From: Mytilus trossulus
Taxonomy: Eukaryota > Mollusca > Bivalvia > Mytilida > Mytilidae
Assembly (NCBI RefSeq): GCF_036588685.1
Contig: NC_086382.1
Coordinates: forward strand, 70,281,999 to 70,345,998
Reading direction: 5' to 3'
DNA: 64,000 nt
Below the pieces are notes generated by a model that saw nothing but the letters and a program-made list of their open reading frames with translations, made no database searches and was not told the origin of the DNA. Of this stretch, positions 1-11,622 are shown piece after piece. The position numbers and the translations under genes were made by a program. Position 1 is the first letter of the stretch; each line of letters starts with the position of its first letter.

Positions 1-502
1 ACAAGTCCGTATTTCTAACAGGCACCATCCTGTTCTTTATTACACTTAGTAATCATATTTAAATATATACGAGCGAGCGATCTCGAATATCAACGTACCG
101 TGGTCTTATATCTGCAAAGACTTTTAACAATCGACCCTGAGCTAGGATTCTCTCCTGCTTATATAGCCAGATGGTAGCTGTACCATTCTTGAGGGAGGGG
201 AGTTCTAACAAAGTGCCTCACTACTCGTATCTGAGTTTCCTAAGGAACACCCCTTTACATATAATCTGACCCAAAGTTTACCCGCAAGACATCTTACTCT
301 TTTCTATGTTTATTAAAGTATTATACAAATATATACAATAAGGCTTCTGTCGAACTGTAACCAATATAAACGATTTAACTATAGATACAAAATCATCACA
401 TAACCCACGCCTCAAAAAACACATGCGTCCCGCATGTCTAAAACTAACTTTACAACATAGAAATACAATATACACATTTTAATTCAGTTAAATATACAAA
501 AT
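1..502. other. No gene recognised
   Basis: I see AT-rich sequence without a convincing exon. The 65-codon minus-strand open frame at 278-475 has no recognisable domain and no splice context. Confidence 0.5.
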
Positions 503-1038
503 CTATTTAACAATATTGTAATCTGCCATCCAAGCTGGTTTTCGCCTTGGACGGCGCCCTTCATGACTACTTTCTTGCGTTTCTTCCTCAGGCAATGTTG
601 ACTCACGAACAGCAATGTCTTGCGAATAAGGAGCCTCTATTTGGTCGTTTTCAGCTGTATCATTTTCAGTATCTAACGGAACAAAAGTGTTATAATCCGA
701 TTCTGTCCTTAATGTATGTTTGTTCTTTTTTTAAGTCTGTCAACATGTATGACTTGTGGTTTCCCTCTGTATCCACAATCAACTTTGTATGTAAGGTCAC
801 CATACTTGTCGAGAATTTTAAAAGTACCTTTCCAGAAGCTAGTCAGTTTTGGAGACATCACAGGTTTCTTTACTGGGAAATAGACGTATACCTCATCATC
901 TTTTCATGACAGTTTGAGGTCGTGATAGTGTTTCTGTCTTCGCATTTGCCCTTTTATTTTACCTCTAACAAAGCTGTGGGAGATTTCTTAATTTATCTTA
1001 AGCTCCCAAGCCCACTTATGTGCAGGTATATCTTTAAC
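503..1038 (-). mobile_element. Ty3/Gypsy-type retrotransposon relic, 3' end of pol (integrase C-terminus)
   Basis: Read on the minus strand, this encodes the end of a Ty3/Gypsy polyprotein. From about 1038 downward there is an integrase-like stretch (DIPAHKWAW, then MRRQKHYHD), then the hallmark C-terminal segment with MSPKLTSFWKG near 850 and QVIHVDRLKK near 745. An acidic linker and a basic end (EGRRPRRKPAWMADYN) follow, with a stop at 503-505. The copy is dead: in-frame stops lie within the integrase part (after the ELKIN segment and before KDDEVYVYF), and the final segment is in a different frame from the HVDRLKK part, so there is a frameshift near 710. No LTR, protease or reverse transcriptase is visible. 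The relic directly abuts another dispersed repeat at 1045. Confidence 0.8.
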
Positions 1039-1044
1039 TGATGG

Positions 1045-1800
1045 TCAAAGAGACAACAACACGACCAAAGAAAAACAACAGCAGAAGGTCACCAACAGGT
1101 CTTCAATGTAGCGAGAAATTCCCGCACCCGGAGGCGTCCTTCAGCTGGCCCACAAACAAATATATACTAGTTCAGTGATAATGAACGCCATACTAATTTC
1201 CAAATTGCACACAAGAAACCAAAATTAAAATAATACAAGACCAACTAAGGCCAGAGACTCCTGACTTAGGACAGGCGCAAAAACGCGGCGTGGTTAAACA
1301 TGTTTGTGAGATCTCAACCCTCCCCCATACGTCTAGCCAATGTAGAAAAGTAAACGCATAACAGTACGCACATTAAAATGCAGTTCAAGAGAAGTCTGAG
1401 TCTGATGAGAGAAGATGTAACTAAAGAAAATAAACAAAATGACAATAATAATACATAAATAACAACAGACTACTAGCAGTTAACTGACATGCCAGCTCCA
1501 GACCTCAATAAAACTGACTGAAAGATGATGATTTCATCATATGAACATCAGGCACAATCGTTCCCATTAGGGGTTGAGTATCATACCATCATAACATATA
1601 TGAGAAGAACATAACCCGTGTCATGCCAACAATTGTTTTTTTTTAATAAATGTGTTTAGTTCCGATGCAAAGACCATATAAGTGAATCAAAATTAACGGC
1701 AAAATATGCAATCTTTAATGAACTGACAACAGTATCGTAAATATATCCCTTCTTAATAAGTCTATTCAAAAGTTTTGTTAGTTTCTGAGGTGAATACTAA
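1045..1800 (-). repeat. Dispersed retroelement tail R1 (copy 1)
   Basis: This is a minus-strand copy of a repeat also found at 14345-15280 (+) and 33765-34365 (+), with fragments near 16795-16990 and 29690-29745. Shared landmarks are a retroelement-like coding tail ending SLHRN and a stop, then a long 3' region with TGGCATGTCAGTTAACTGC, and an end rich in GTTGTTGTCTCTTT. The coding tail is conserved at protein level between copies 1 and 2 despite base changes, so the family probably derives from the 3' end of an autonomous retroelement. I could not assign its class. Confidence 0.7.
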
Positions 1801-2091
1801 ATTTATTTACTTTGTGTATGCGTTTTGTTTTTATAAAAATATTATGAAATTTTATGGTCATTGATTTCATTGTTTACTAAAGATAGAGATGGAAGTTGGA
1901 GCTAAAGTCTAGACTTTGCTCCTATTATTTGCCTTCCCTATTACAAGTGATGTACTCGTCGGGACTGGCGAGTGTAATTACTAAAAATCATCCAGCTATA
2001 GCACTCCTCTTAAAATAACCAAAGTTAACTAACTCGAAGATCAATGAAAAATTACACTTCATGTTACAACTAAATGCCAATCTCTCCACAG
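1801..2091. other. No gene recognised; flank of the membrane-protein gene
   Basis: AT-rich sequence with no clear exon. Any 5' exons or promoter of the gene at 2092 would lie here or further upstream, but I could not identify them. Confidence 0.4.
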
Positions 2092-5000
2092 GTTAATTCT
2101 GAGCAGTATAACGAAGTAATCAAGACAATTTCGTCAAAACATCTGGTTATAGGACGACATTGTAGAAATCTTTGGTGGCCGACAATATGTTTCGCTTTTA
2201 CTATTGTCATCCCAACACTATCCTTCGGAATTTTATTTACTTTTTTTAATGGAGGCTCTTTTTATACGGCTCATTGTATACTGTTGGCAATCCCTGCATT
2301 AGTAGTGCTGTGGTTAGCTATGTGTGGATGCTCGGATTATTGGGTATGTATTATTTATGAATAACAACTTTTACAAAATTTCAACTGTGTTATGTCATTT
2401 CGGGGCTTTTATAGCTTACTATGCGGTATCGGCTTTGCTCATTGTTGAAGGCCGTGCGATAACCTATAGTTAATAATTTTAGTGTCATCTTATGAAAAGT
2501 TATTATTTATTTTTGTTTATGTATCCCCAAATATGGCAAAATTGCATATAAGGGATATGCTCTATGAAAAATGACACAAAATCCCTACACGCACCTGTCG
2601 AAACCAAAAGTAAAGGAGCATTGTAAAGTCACAGAGGGGCCCTCGGCATAAAGTAAAGCCACAGAGGGGCCCTCGGCATAAAGTAAAAGTTCAAGGCTGC
2701 CCTGAAAAACGGTTGGAAGAGAATTACTTGCTTGAATATAACTATTAAGCAACTTACAGTATTATTGATAAGCTTATGTGTGCAGTCGACAAATAACTAT
2801 CTCGACAGCTCTACTAGCAATCTTGATATTCACAAAATGAATGTTCCTATTTCCATAGTCGTGGGACAATGGGAAGGGATTGCTTTCATTAAACGGTAGG
2901 TCAATGAATTTATAGTTATATATTACATGATAGGAGTTAAAATATATATCTCAATGTATTGATAGATATATATTAGTGTGCAGCCGTTAGTTAAGAGTGG
3001 GTATTATTCATTTTGCATAAATGGTATTCTCTGGAGCGTATGATATCTGTAACATCATGTCAAGATATCATTGTTAAGGTACATATAACGTTCACTGAAT
3101 ATTAGAATACGACAAGACGTTTAATATATACCCAGCCCACTACCACATGGTACATCTTATCAATATGTTTTGTATTATCATATTTATTGTTTAGGATCCC
3201 CAACTTTAAATATATATATATAATTATGCACCTACATTTATACAACAAAACAAAACACAAACTACTACGTGTTGACATTTTGAAATGTTTGAATGCTCAA
3301 CACTAGTTCTGTATTGTGTTTTATTTTATCAACACTCAAAAATATACATGAGGCAGAATTTATTTTTTTGACTTATTTAACACTAAAATAATACCACAAT
3401 GTTTTTTTATTAGTTCTATAACTTTAGTGCGGGATATTTCGCGGACCTAGCAATATAAATTGGTTGAATGTGCGATTGTTTAATTTTGATAGTCAGTAGT
3501 GTAAAAAGATCAAGTGTTTATCTTTGGGTGACCTATAACATACCTATGATTTTATATTGTTTTGTTGAAGGAATAGGTATAATAAGAAGGTTGAGACACT
3601 AAAGCGGTCTTGTAATAGTTGAACGATGGACAGTCTTTGGACTGAATGTTTTCTTACAACCTGATTGGAAGATATTACTAACTATAGTAAACGTATGTTG
3701 ATTGGTTGGGGCAATTCGAACCCAATAAAAATGTCTCAATCCCGCAGAGTAAAACGGATAAAACCAAATCAGTTATTAAAGATTAAAACTAATACTGATT
3801 AATACGGGAATACTTATGAGGAGTATTTGCGCTGGGCTAGACGATGCCTAGATATCATAACATGGCAAGATAGCATATTGAGAAGAAAATCAGACGAAAG
3901 TATCTATATGACAAGACGGAAAAAACTACTCACAGACTATTAAAAAAATATTTATGCATGTTAACACATTATGATATAATTTGAAAGAGATGTGCACTAT
4001 GAATATAAATAGTTATCAAAGGTACCAGGCTTATAATTTAATACGCCAGACACGCGTTTCGTCTACATAAGACCCATCAATGACACTCAAAAAAAATAAT
4101 TATAAAGCCAAACACATTATCAGGAACATTTAAGTAATTTATTCTGGTCGTACCATACTGATATATATATTATATATACTCATTATCTTTTTTATTCCCA
4201 GGGACGACGTGAGATGAAAATCACTTTGCGCGAGGTAAACAGAAGACTTCTACCAAATAAGGTCATGGTCACTTATAAAAGACAAAGAACTACAGCTACA
4301 TTTACTGTATCCACTGCAATTCAAAAACTGCAAATGACAAAAACACACTCAAAGAGAGGGTTAAGATATTAACACAAAATAAAAATAAAACACATAGAAT
4401 ATTGCAATAGAAGTTACATCATGTACCTAAAGGGCAAATCTGTTTTCTTTCTCTGATTTTTTAACTTTTAACATATTTCATAACGAACTTTTTGGTTCGA
4501 GCGTCAATGATGAAGACTGTATAACTTTAGCCACAACCTGCGTCTGGCTTTAAAACACTACGCCCTGGTATCTTCGATGAGTTTTTAGGCTAAAAGTAAT
4601 TTCGGTTTTGTATATTTCTTTATCATAATAAATATTTATTCGAACGTAATTGTAAAACATTCCAAACACAAAAATTGTGTGTGCCCTCAATTTTTTTTCA
4701 ATATCTAACAGATGAATTAACGAAAAACAATATCAGGTTTCTACTAGTCATGTACCCTAACAGTATGAATATTAATACTAGTAAAATAAACAATATTACA
4801 CTGGATGACACGTCGCCCAGTATGAAAGGTGTCTATCAGATGTTGATAATGTTACAACAACACCGATTGTATAAGGTGTCCCCAGGATCATCTCAAATGA
4901 TGTAATAAAAATGAAACATATGCAGTCTCGTGAAATCTCGTTGCACTATAAAAATCCATTTATATTTGTCCTTGTACTGTTCAACTTTTAGAAATTTTAG

Positions 5001-7936
5001 ATTCTAATGATAAGTTTAATTTTTTTCTATTTTTAAATGTATATTAACCGCATAAAATGTTAAACATGTGCTAAACCAATATATAATAACTCGACCACTA
5101 ACAGTTACAATAAACAGGGTCATAAAGGTTTATCCCTGTTATAGTAATGTGTTTCCCTCAGTTATTATAATAGTTTGTTACCCGAAGGAACGGAGAGATA
5201 AAAGGATTTGTCTAGACCTCATTATTCAAAACTTGTTATACGTTTTCCACCATAACAGAGAAAGATAGAATGGTACCCAACTCTACAAGAAAGTGATGTA
5301 CAAAAATTACATATCAATGCATATAACATTCCTTAACTTGATATCAGATTTGTTTTGTTTTCTTCGACATGACAACATGCGTAGTGAGTATTATACTTTA
5401 TGTATTGACTCTGCGCGAATTTAATAAACATAGAAAATGTTTATTTATATCTCCTTATGATTTTAAAATGCATTGATTCAGAATTTTCATCATTAGAAGG
5501 GGCCTCGTCCTACACAAACATTGCTTCCACATTTTGAATTTGATTTGTATCATATATTTATTTACTAATATATAATTCGTCTAAGTACATGCTTCAGCCC
5601 AATTATGTCAGATTAGTTATTATGCGGAAGCAAATGATTTGTTCTTCCCTGGCCGGAATTTGAACTCATGCTACTAATATTTTGTGGCACCAATTCGCCT
5701 AGCACTTTTCCCGACTTGCTAGACAACTCGACCATCTAGGCACTACAATAATAATAAAGCTTACGGTGGCCGGGTGTTACCTCTCCTTGTTAGATTTTAT
5801 CTAGAGTCGTAACACAGCACATAAAATATAAGGCATGAAGATGGTATTTTTACAGATCATCTGAACTCTCTACTGTAGGGGATGTTACTAATAAATGTAT
5901 GATGCAATCACATTCATAATTATGTTATAAGTACGTCTTAACGAATAACAACTCTGCGACAGATTGTATCCATCGGATCACCATTAATGGTGATACAAGA
6001 CTGAAAACACATTTTTATTCGTCTAAGTATCATTCCAACAATGTAAGATTTGTAAATTTGCGGAAGCAAATGTTTTTTTTCTTTCCCAGCCGGGATTCAA
6101 ACTCATGCTACAGAGATATTGGGGCACCAAATCAATATATAGATGTGTTTTTTTGGCCAGCTCACATGTATGTTCTTTCAACAATTGTTTAATGAAGTTA
6201 AAGTCTAAATCGGCAATTGAAATTATTGAATCGAAACAAAAGAGTTGATTTTATTTTTCGGTCGGTAATTCAATACCATTAATTCACATTCATGGCAACT
6301 CTTTGTTTGTTATTTTGCACTTAGACATACTTCTAAATGACATTTCTATAATAATTATAGTAGCCGTAATCATTACTGAACATTATGAAAAGTGGTCGAG
6401 CAGATACTAATAGATAACAAAGTTAGTATCTGATTAGTGCTGAATTTACTGCAATGGTTTTTATAAAGCGGATCTACAAATAAATATTGATTTCTTAAAA
6501 AACAAGTATTCAATACAATATATCTAAATAATAAAAAAGTATTGTAAAATCTTATGGGAGCAGTTCATCTAAACTGGCAATTTCGATTAAAATCTGTTAA
6601 AGAGTAAACATTTTGTAGAATCATATGGCGTCAGAACTTCACAACAAAAGAATCCGAGAGAGTCAAACCCGTGAAATGGTTGCTCTTAATATGAATGACG
6701 ATGATGATGAGGCACTTGTAGATAATATACCTGGAGATTCAGAAGCATATAATGAACAGGTATGAATGTTTATCGTAAAATGACCAGCAGTGGAAGATTA
6801 TTCTAGAAAAAAAAACTTCACGTGGACCAGGTATTAAGAATTGGTCCGATGCTATCATGTATACAAAAGTGACCAGTCAATTTATTAGTTTACATACTAA
6901 GTGTTTTGTGCGCAAAGTCAAAGATTTGTGCTTTTGACAAATCATTTCAGACTAATTACAAATATGATCAAATAAGTGTTCACATTCTGTTTGTAAAATA
7001 AACAAAAGTTTGTGTTTTGCATTTTTTTATAGCGTCTTTGTATTTACAGTGTAATACGTAAACATATATAATTCAACCACTTTTATTAAAATCTAAATGC
7101 AACAATGTCCTCCGCATTGGCTTTAATTTCCACGCGTGTTGGAAACAAACTGATCTATTTACATAAGGACATATGTTTTAGAAAATAAAACAGTTAAACT
7201 TCTAATGCAATCGTACAATATAGATGCCAGTTCATTGTCTCAAACGCCCAGTTTATAATTTTTGAATAAATATGTAATTAATATCTGAAATCGGAAAGCT
7301 TCTGACGACATTTTCTCCATGTTTTTACCAAATGTTTAAAATCCTAAAGTTTGTTTTCTTACGTCTGTGTCATTGTTTATTTTATACGACTGAATTTGTT
7401 TGGCATATGCGCATCTGTATAGTTATTTGACATATTTACGGCTGTATAGTTGTTTGACATATGCATAACTGTATAATGGTTTGACACATGCACGACGGTA
7501 TAGTTGTTTGACATGTGTACGAATGGCTGATTGTTTGACAAATCAACGACTGTATATTTGAATAAATGAATGAATGAATGAATGATGATTAAATGAAGGA
7601 AGGAAGAAGGACGGAAGAAAAGAAGGGATGAATGGATGAAAGGGAGGGAGGGATTGCATACGAACAACTGTATAGTTCATTACATATGTACGACAGTATA
7701 ATTGTGTTACATATGTCCTTGTGTGTTTGTTTTACTTATGTCCGACTTAACTTTTTATTTCGTGTTTGTAGGAGATGGCTACCTATAGACTGTTGGATTT
7801 ATCCAGCGCCTACCTAATGGACTATATGAATGAAAAACTAGACAATGATGTAGACAATACAAGGCATGCAACAAAAGCAAAATGTATTTGTCAATTTGCT
7901 GAATCACTTGAAATCAAAACAAAAACAGATGTGTGA
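2092..7936 (+). CDS. Three-exon gene for a small two-helix membrane protein, function unknown
   Basis: Three exons join in phase 0 throughout: 2092-2343, 6619-6759 and 7772-7936 (stop TGA). Acceptors are TCTCCACAG, TTTTGTAG and GTTTGTAG; donors are GTATGT and GTATGA. Together they give 185 residues. Exon 1 encodes a short polar head and two hydrophobic segments, roughly residues 30-55 (LWWPTICFAFTIVIP...) and 62-80 (CILLAIPALVVLWLAMCGC). Exon 2 is hydrophilic with an acidic run (NDDDDEALVD); exon 3 is a charged, probably helical tail with one CIC motif. The mature topology would be two transmembrane helices with a cytosolic tail. The first exon may instead start at ATG 2074, which is in frame just before the acceptor; otherwise upstream exons are missing from this reading. 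A poly(A) signal AATAAA lies at 8026-8031. I recognise no family: the two-helix-then-SD arrangement resembles the start of DHHC palmitoyltransferases, but there is no DHHC motif. The exon chain is inferred, not shown by transcripts. Confidence 0.55.
2393..2475 (+). repeat. Dispersed short repeat R2 fragment (intronic)
   Basis: It contains GCTTACTATGCGGTAT, TTTGCTCATTGTTGAAGGCC and a CCTATAGTTA end. The same block recurs at 12425-12520 (-), 13195-13440 (+, twice), 22045-22200 (-) and 51930-52050 (-), often followed by a GGATAGTTGTCTCATTGGCA tail. It is probably a SINE or LINE-tail family. Confidence 0.6.
2623..2682 (+). repeat. Two-copy 30-bp tandem duplication
   Basis: Two adjacent 30-bp units (GTAAAG, then CACAGAGGGGCCC, then TCGGCATAAA) differ at one base. 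They are intronic, unusually GC-rich for the surroundings, and have no known role. Confidence 0.8.
4010..4110 (-). repeat. Decayed retrozyme-like fragment with dead hammerhead core
   Basis: This copy begins with the family end AATAGTTATCAAAGGTACC and holds a hammerhead-like minus-strand block. Stem II (GUCU/AGAC) and GAAA are present, but the core reads UUGAUGG instead of CUGAUGA, so C3 and A9 are lost and cleavage is not expected. It lies in the first intron of the membrane-protein gene. Confidence 0.65.
5625..5765 (-). repeat. tRNA-derived SINE (copy, minus strand)
   Basis: On the minus strand it shows an A-box-like TGGTCGAGTTG and a B-box-like AGTTCAAATTCC, followed by a shared non-tRNA body (GGGAAGAACAAATCATTTGC). 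Related copies lie at 6030-6150, 16432-16760, 17020-17180 and 27225-27325. The tRNA part is too diverged to be a tRNA gene. Confidence 0.6.
6030..6150 (-). repeat. tRNA-derived SINE fragment
   Basis: It has the same B-box region (GTTTGAATCCCGGCT on the minus strand) and the CATTTGCTTCCGCAAA body as the copy 400 bp upstream. The head is incomplete. Confidence 0.5.
7395..7760 (+). repeat. About 34-bp minisatellite interrupted by simple repeats
   Basis: Degenerate units of the type ACTGTATAGTTGTTTGACAT repeat about five times before 7560 and resume about twice after 7660. An (AATG)n run and a purine-rich GGAAGG stretch separate the two blocks. It lies in the second intron of the membrane-protein gene and ends about 10 bp before its last exon. 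Confidence 0.7.
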
Positions 7937-8687
7937 GACAGGAGAACAAATAATGCATACATGAACTCTGACATTGTCATATCACTCTGTATATTTTTTA
8001 TGTAAATTCAATATATCACAAACAAAATAAATGTATAAACAATGACTGTAATTATGTTGGTATTTTTTTTAATGCAGATTTTGATTATTCGAAACAGTAG
8101 TTATACATTTAATTCGGAACACAGAATTTATTTCAAAAAAGCCAGTAGCAATTTGTGTTCTTATATCGTGAATACAATACAATGGAATCTAAGCTTGTGG
8201 TCTTTTATGCGTAGTTACTTGGTACACGGAAAAAGTACGTACTATGAAAATTAGAGGGCAAAGTCAAGCAATTTGATTGGGCGAGAAGTTGTAAGTATGT
8301 GCTTATTGTTATGGTAAATCGGTGAGCCGTAGAATGTTTGTTAGCATACCGTTTATATTATTGATTAACCATCTCTTTGTTTTCGAATTGTTAAAATCAA
8401 ATAGGAAAAAACAATTCAGAATATTCCTCCGTGTGTAAGGTTTATTCTAAGCAAAAATCAAACTATATGTTGACTTCTTCAACTCTACATTTGTTTGTGT
8501 ATGTTATACTGTTTATTTTATTCTATGATTTGTATTTATGATATAATAGTCTGAAACAAATGCATAATAATGATATTGCCATGCAATGACACATAAATAA
8601 GTTCTTTAGTAAATAAAAATACACAATGCAAAAAGATAAATTTGCGAATAACGTATACTTGCGTTTGTTGTCTTTTAAGTGTCAATA

Positions 8688-9082
8688 GTTATCAAAGTTA
8701 CCAGGAGTATAATTTAGTACGCCAGACGCGTGTTTCGTCTACATAAGACTCACCAGTGACGCTCATTTCAAAATATTTTTAAAGCCAAACATGTAAAAAA
8801 GTTGGAGAACATTGAGGATCCAAAATTCCAAAAAATTGTGCCAAATACGGCTAATATCTATGCTTGGAATAAAAAAATCCTTAGTTTTTCGAAAACTTCA
8901 AAGTTTTGTTAACAGGAAATTTATAAAAAATACCACATTATTGATATTCATGTCAACACCGAAGTGTTGACTTCTGGGCTGGTGATACCCTCGGGGACGA
9001 AACGTCCACCAGCAGTGGCATCTACCCAGTGGTGTAAATAGTTATCAAAGGTACCAGGATTATAATTTAGTAGCCAGACATT
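8688..9082 (-). mobile_element. Retrozyme-like element, just over one 350-bp unit
   Basis: It starts with the family end AATAGTTATCAAAG at 8688, runs through one complete unit and begins a second unit at 9037. The distance between the two predicted cleavage positions (8724/8725 and 9076/9077) is 352 bp, matching the satellite unit at 36-40 kb. The unit contains the conserved hairpin GTCAACAC-CGAA-GTGTTGAC and the GGGCTGGTGATACCCTCGGG block. The second unit is cut short where the minisatellite begins. Confidence 0.75.
8717..8765 (-). ncRNA. Hammerhead ribozyme, type I, probably inactive copy
   Basis: On the minus strand stem II (GUCU/AGAC), GAAA and the UC cleavage context are present. The core reads CUGGUGA: the invariant A6 is G. 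That change should abolish or strongly reduce cleavage. Stem I is still pairable. Confidence 0.7.
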
Positions 9083-11560
9083 TGTCCATCTGTTTAAAAT
9101 GATTAACTGAAATCCTACTTGGATTTTTCATGTAGATTTCTGCAATAAGGATATACATGCATCTTTCTCCAATAATTGTTTTACTTGCATTTTACCTAAA
9201 CATGGGTTTTACTTGCATCTTTCTTCAACATGGTGTTAAATGTGTTTTTTTCAAATATGGGTTTTATGTGTAGCGTTGTCATCCAACATAGGTTTTACAT
9301 GTAGCGTTGTCGTCCAACATGGGTTTTTCGTGTAGCGTTGTCGTCCAACATGGGTTTTATATGTAGTGGTTCCGTCCATTGTGGGTTTTACATGTTACTT
9401 TTTCTAACATGGGTTTTGCTTGAGGTTTTATATGGTATTTTGTCGTCTTGCATGAGTTTATACGTAGCTTTCTCGTCCGATATGGGTTTAACATGTAGTT
9501 TTGTCCAACAGGGGTTTAACATGTAGCTTTGTCCTTGTCGTCCAACATGGGTTTTCCTGTAGGTTTGTCCAACATTAGTTTTACATGTAGCGTTGTCGTC
9601 CAACTCGGGTTTTACATTTAGCGTTGTCCTTGTCCAACATAGGTTTTTACATTTAGCTTTGTCCAACATAGGGTTTACATTTAGTTTTGTCCAACATATG
9701 TTTTACATTTAACTTTGTCCAACATAGGGTTTACATTTAGCTCTGTCCAACATATGGTTTACATTTAGCTTTGTCCAACATTGGGTTTTCATACACTTTG
9801 TCCAACATAGGGTTTACATTTAGCTATGTCCAACATAAGGTTTACATGTAGCTTTGTCGTCCGACATAGGGTTTACATGTAGCTTTGTCCAACATTGGGT
9901 TTTCATACGCTTTGTCCAACATAGGGTTTACATTTAGCTTTGTCCAACATAGGGTTTACATGTAGCTTTGTCGTCCGACATAGGGTTTACATGTAGCTTT
10001 GTCGTCCGACATAGGGTTTACATGTAGCTTTGTCCAACATAGGGTTTACATTTAGCAGTGTCCAACATAAGGTTTTACATGCAGCTTTGTCGTCAAACAT
10101 AGGGTTTACATTTAGCTTTGTCCAATATAGGGTTTACATTTAGCTTTGTCCAACATAGGGTTTACATTTAGCTTTGTCCAACATGGGTTTTACATGTAGC
10201 GTTGTTGTCCAACATGGGTTTTACATGTAGCGTGTCGTCCAACATGGGTTTTTCATGTAGCGTTGTCGTCCAACATGGGTTTTATATGTAGTGGTTCCGT
10301 CCATTGTGGGTTTTACATGTTACTTTCTCTTACATGGGTTTTGCGAAGTTTTATATGTTATTTTGTCGTCCTGCATGGGTTTATACGTAGCTTTCTCGTC
10401 CGATATGGGTTTAACATGTAGTTTTGTCCAACAGAGGTTTTACATGAAGCTTTGTCCTTGTCCAACATGGGTTTTCCTGTAGGTTTGTCCACCATTAGTT
10501 TTACATGTAGCGTTGTTGCCCAACTCGGGTTTTACATGTAGCAATGTCCTTGTCCAACATAGGGTTTTACATTTAGCTTTGTCCAACATAGGGTTTACAT
10601 TTAGTTTTGTCCAACATACGGTTTACATTTAACTTTGTCCAACATACGGTTTACATTTAGCTCTGTCCAACATATGGTTTACATTTAGCTCTGTCCAACA
10701 TATGGTTTACATTTAGCTTTGTACAACATTGGGTTTTCATACGCTTTGTCCAACATAGGGTTTACATGTAGCTTTGTCCAACATAGGGTTTACATGTAGC
10801 TTTGTCCAACATTGGGGTTTCAGACGCTTTGTCCAACATAGGGTTTTCATTTAGCTTTGTCCAACATAGGGTTTACATGTAGCTTTGTCGTCCGACATAG
10901 GGTTTACATGTAGCTTTGTCCAACATTGGGTTTTCATACGCCTTGTCCAACATAGGGTTTACATTTAGCTTTGTCCAACATAGGGTTTACATGTAGCTTT
11001 GTCGTCCGACATAGGGTTTACATGTAGCTTTGTCCAACATAGGGTTTACATTTAGCATTGTCCAACATAAGGTTTTACATGCAGCTTTGTCGTCCAACAT
11101 AGGGTTTACATTTAGCTTTGTCCAACATAGGGTTTTACATGTAGCTTTGTCGTCCAACATAGGGTTCACATTTAGCTTTGTCCAACATAGGGTTTTATAT
11201 GTAGCTTTGTCAACCAACATAGGGTTTTACATGTAGCTTTGACGTCCAACATAGGGTTTTACATTTAGCGTTGTCGTTCAATATGGATTAAACGTGTAGC
11301 TTTGTCCTTGTCCAACGTGGGTTTTCCTGTAGCTTTGTTCAAAATTTATTTTACACGTAGCTTTGTCGTCAACTTGGATTTTCATGTAGCTTTGTTCAAA
11401 CTTAGTTTTACACGTAGCTTTGTCGTCCAATTTTGGTTTTACATGTAGCTTTGTCCTCGTTCGACATGGGTTTTTTCTGTAGCCTTGTTCAAAACTGGTT
11501 AACGTGTAGCTTTGTCGTCCATCTTAACTGATTGACATTGCCATATTAAAAAATGGGATT
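9083..11560 (+). repeat. Large 28-32 bp minisatellite
   Basis: About 80 degenerate units of the type GGTTTACATTTAGCTTTGTC plus CAACATAG, some with an extra GTC triplet (TTTGTCGTCCAACAT). A higher-order duplication is visible: the block at 9320-9530 recurs at about 10255-10465 with the same rare variants (GTGGTTCCGTCCATTGTGGG, TCGTCCGATATGGG). The translated frames here (for example 77 residues at 10987-11220) are by-products of the repeat, not genes. Confidence 0.9.
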
Positions 11561-11576
11561 TGATAACAGACTTTCC

Positions 11577-11622
11577 GCGTCTGGCGTACTTAATTATAAT
11601 CCTGGTACCTTTGATAACTATT
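11577..11622 (+). repeat. Inverted retrozyme-like terminus closing the minisatellite
   Basis: About 46 bp here (GTCTGGCGTACTTAATTATA, then ATCCTGGTACCTTTGATAAC) is the reverse complement of the 9037-9080 end. The minisatellite is therefore bracketed by inverted copies of the same terminus. Confidence 0.8.

Noticed and set aside
547..909. 120-codon plus-strand frame
   Set aside because: It is the antisense shadow of the Ty3/Gypsy integrase relic on the minus strand.
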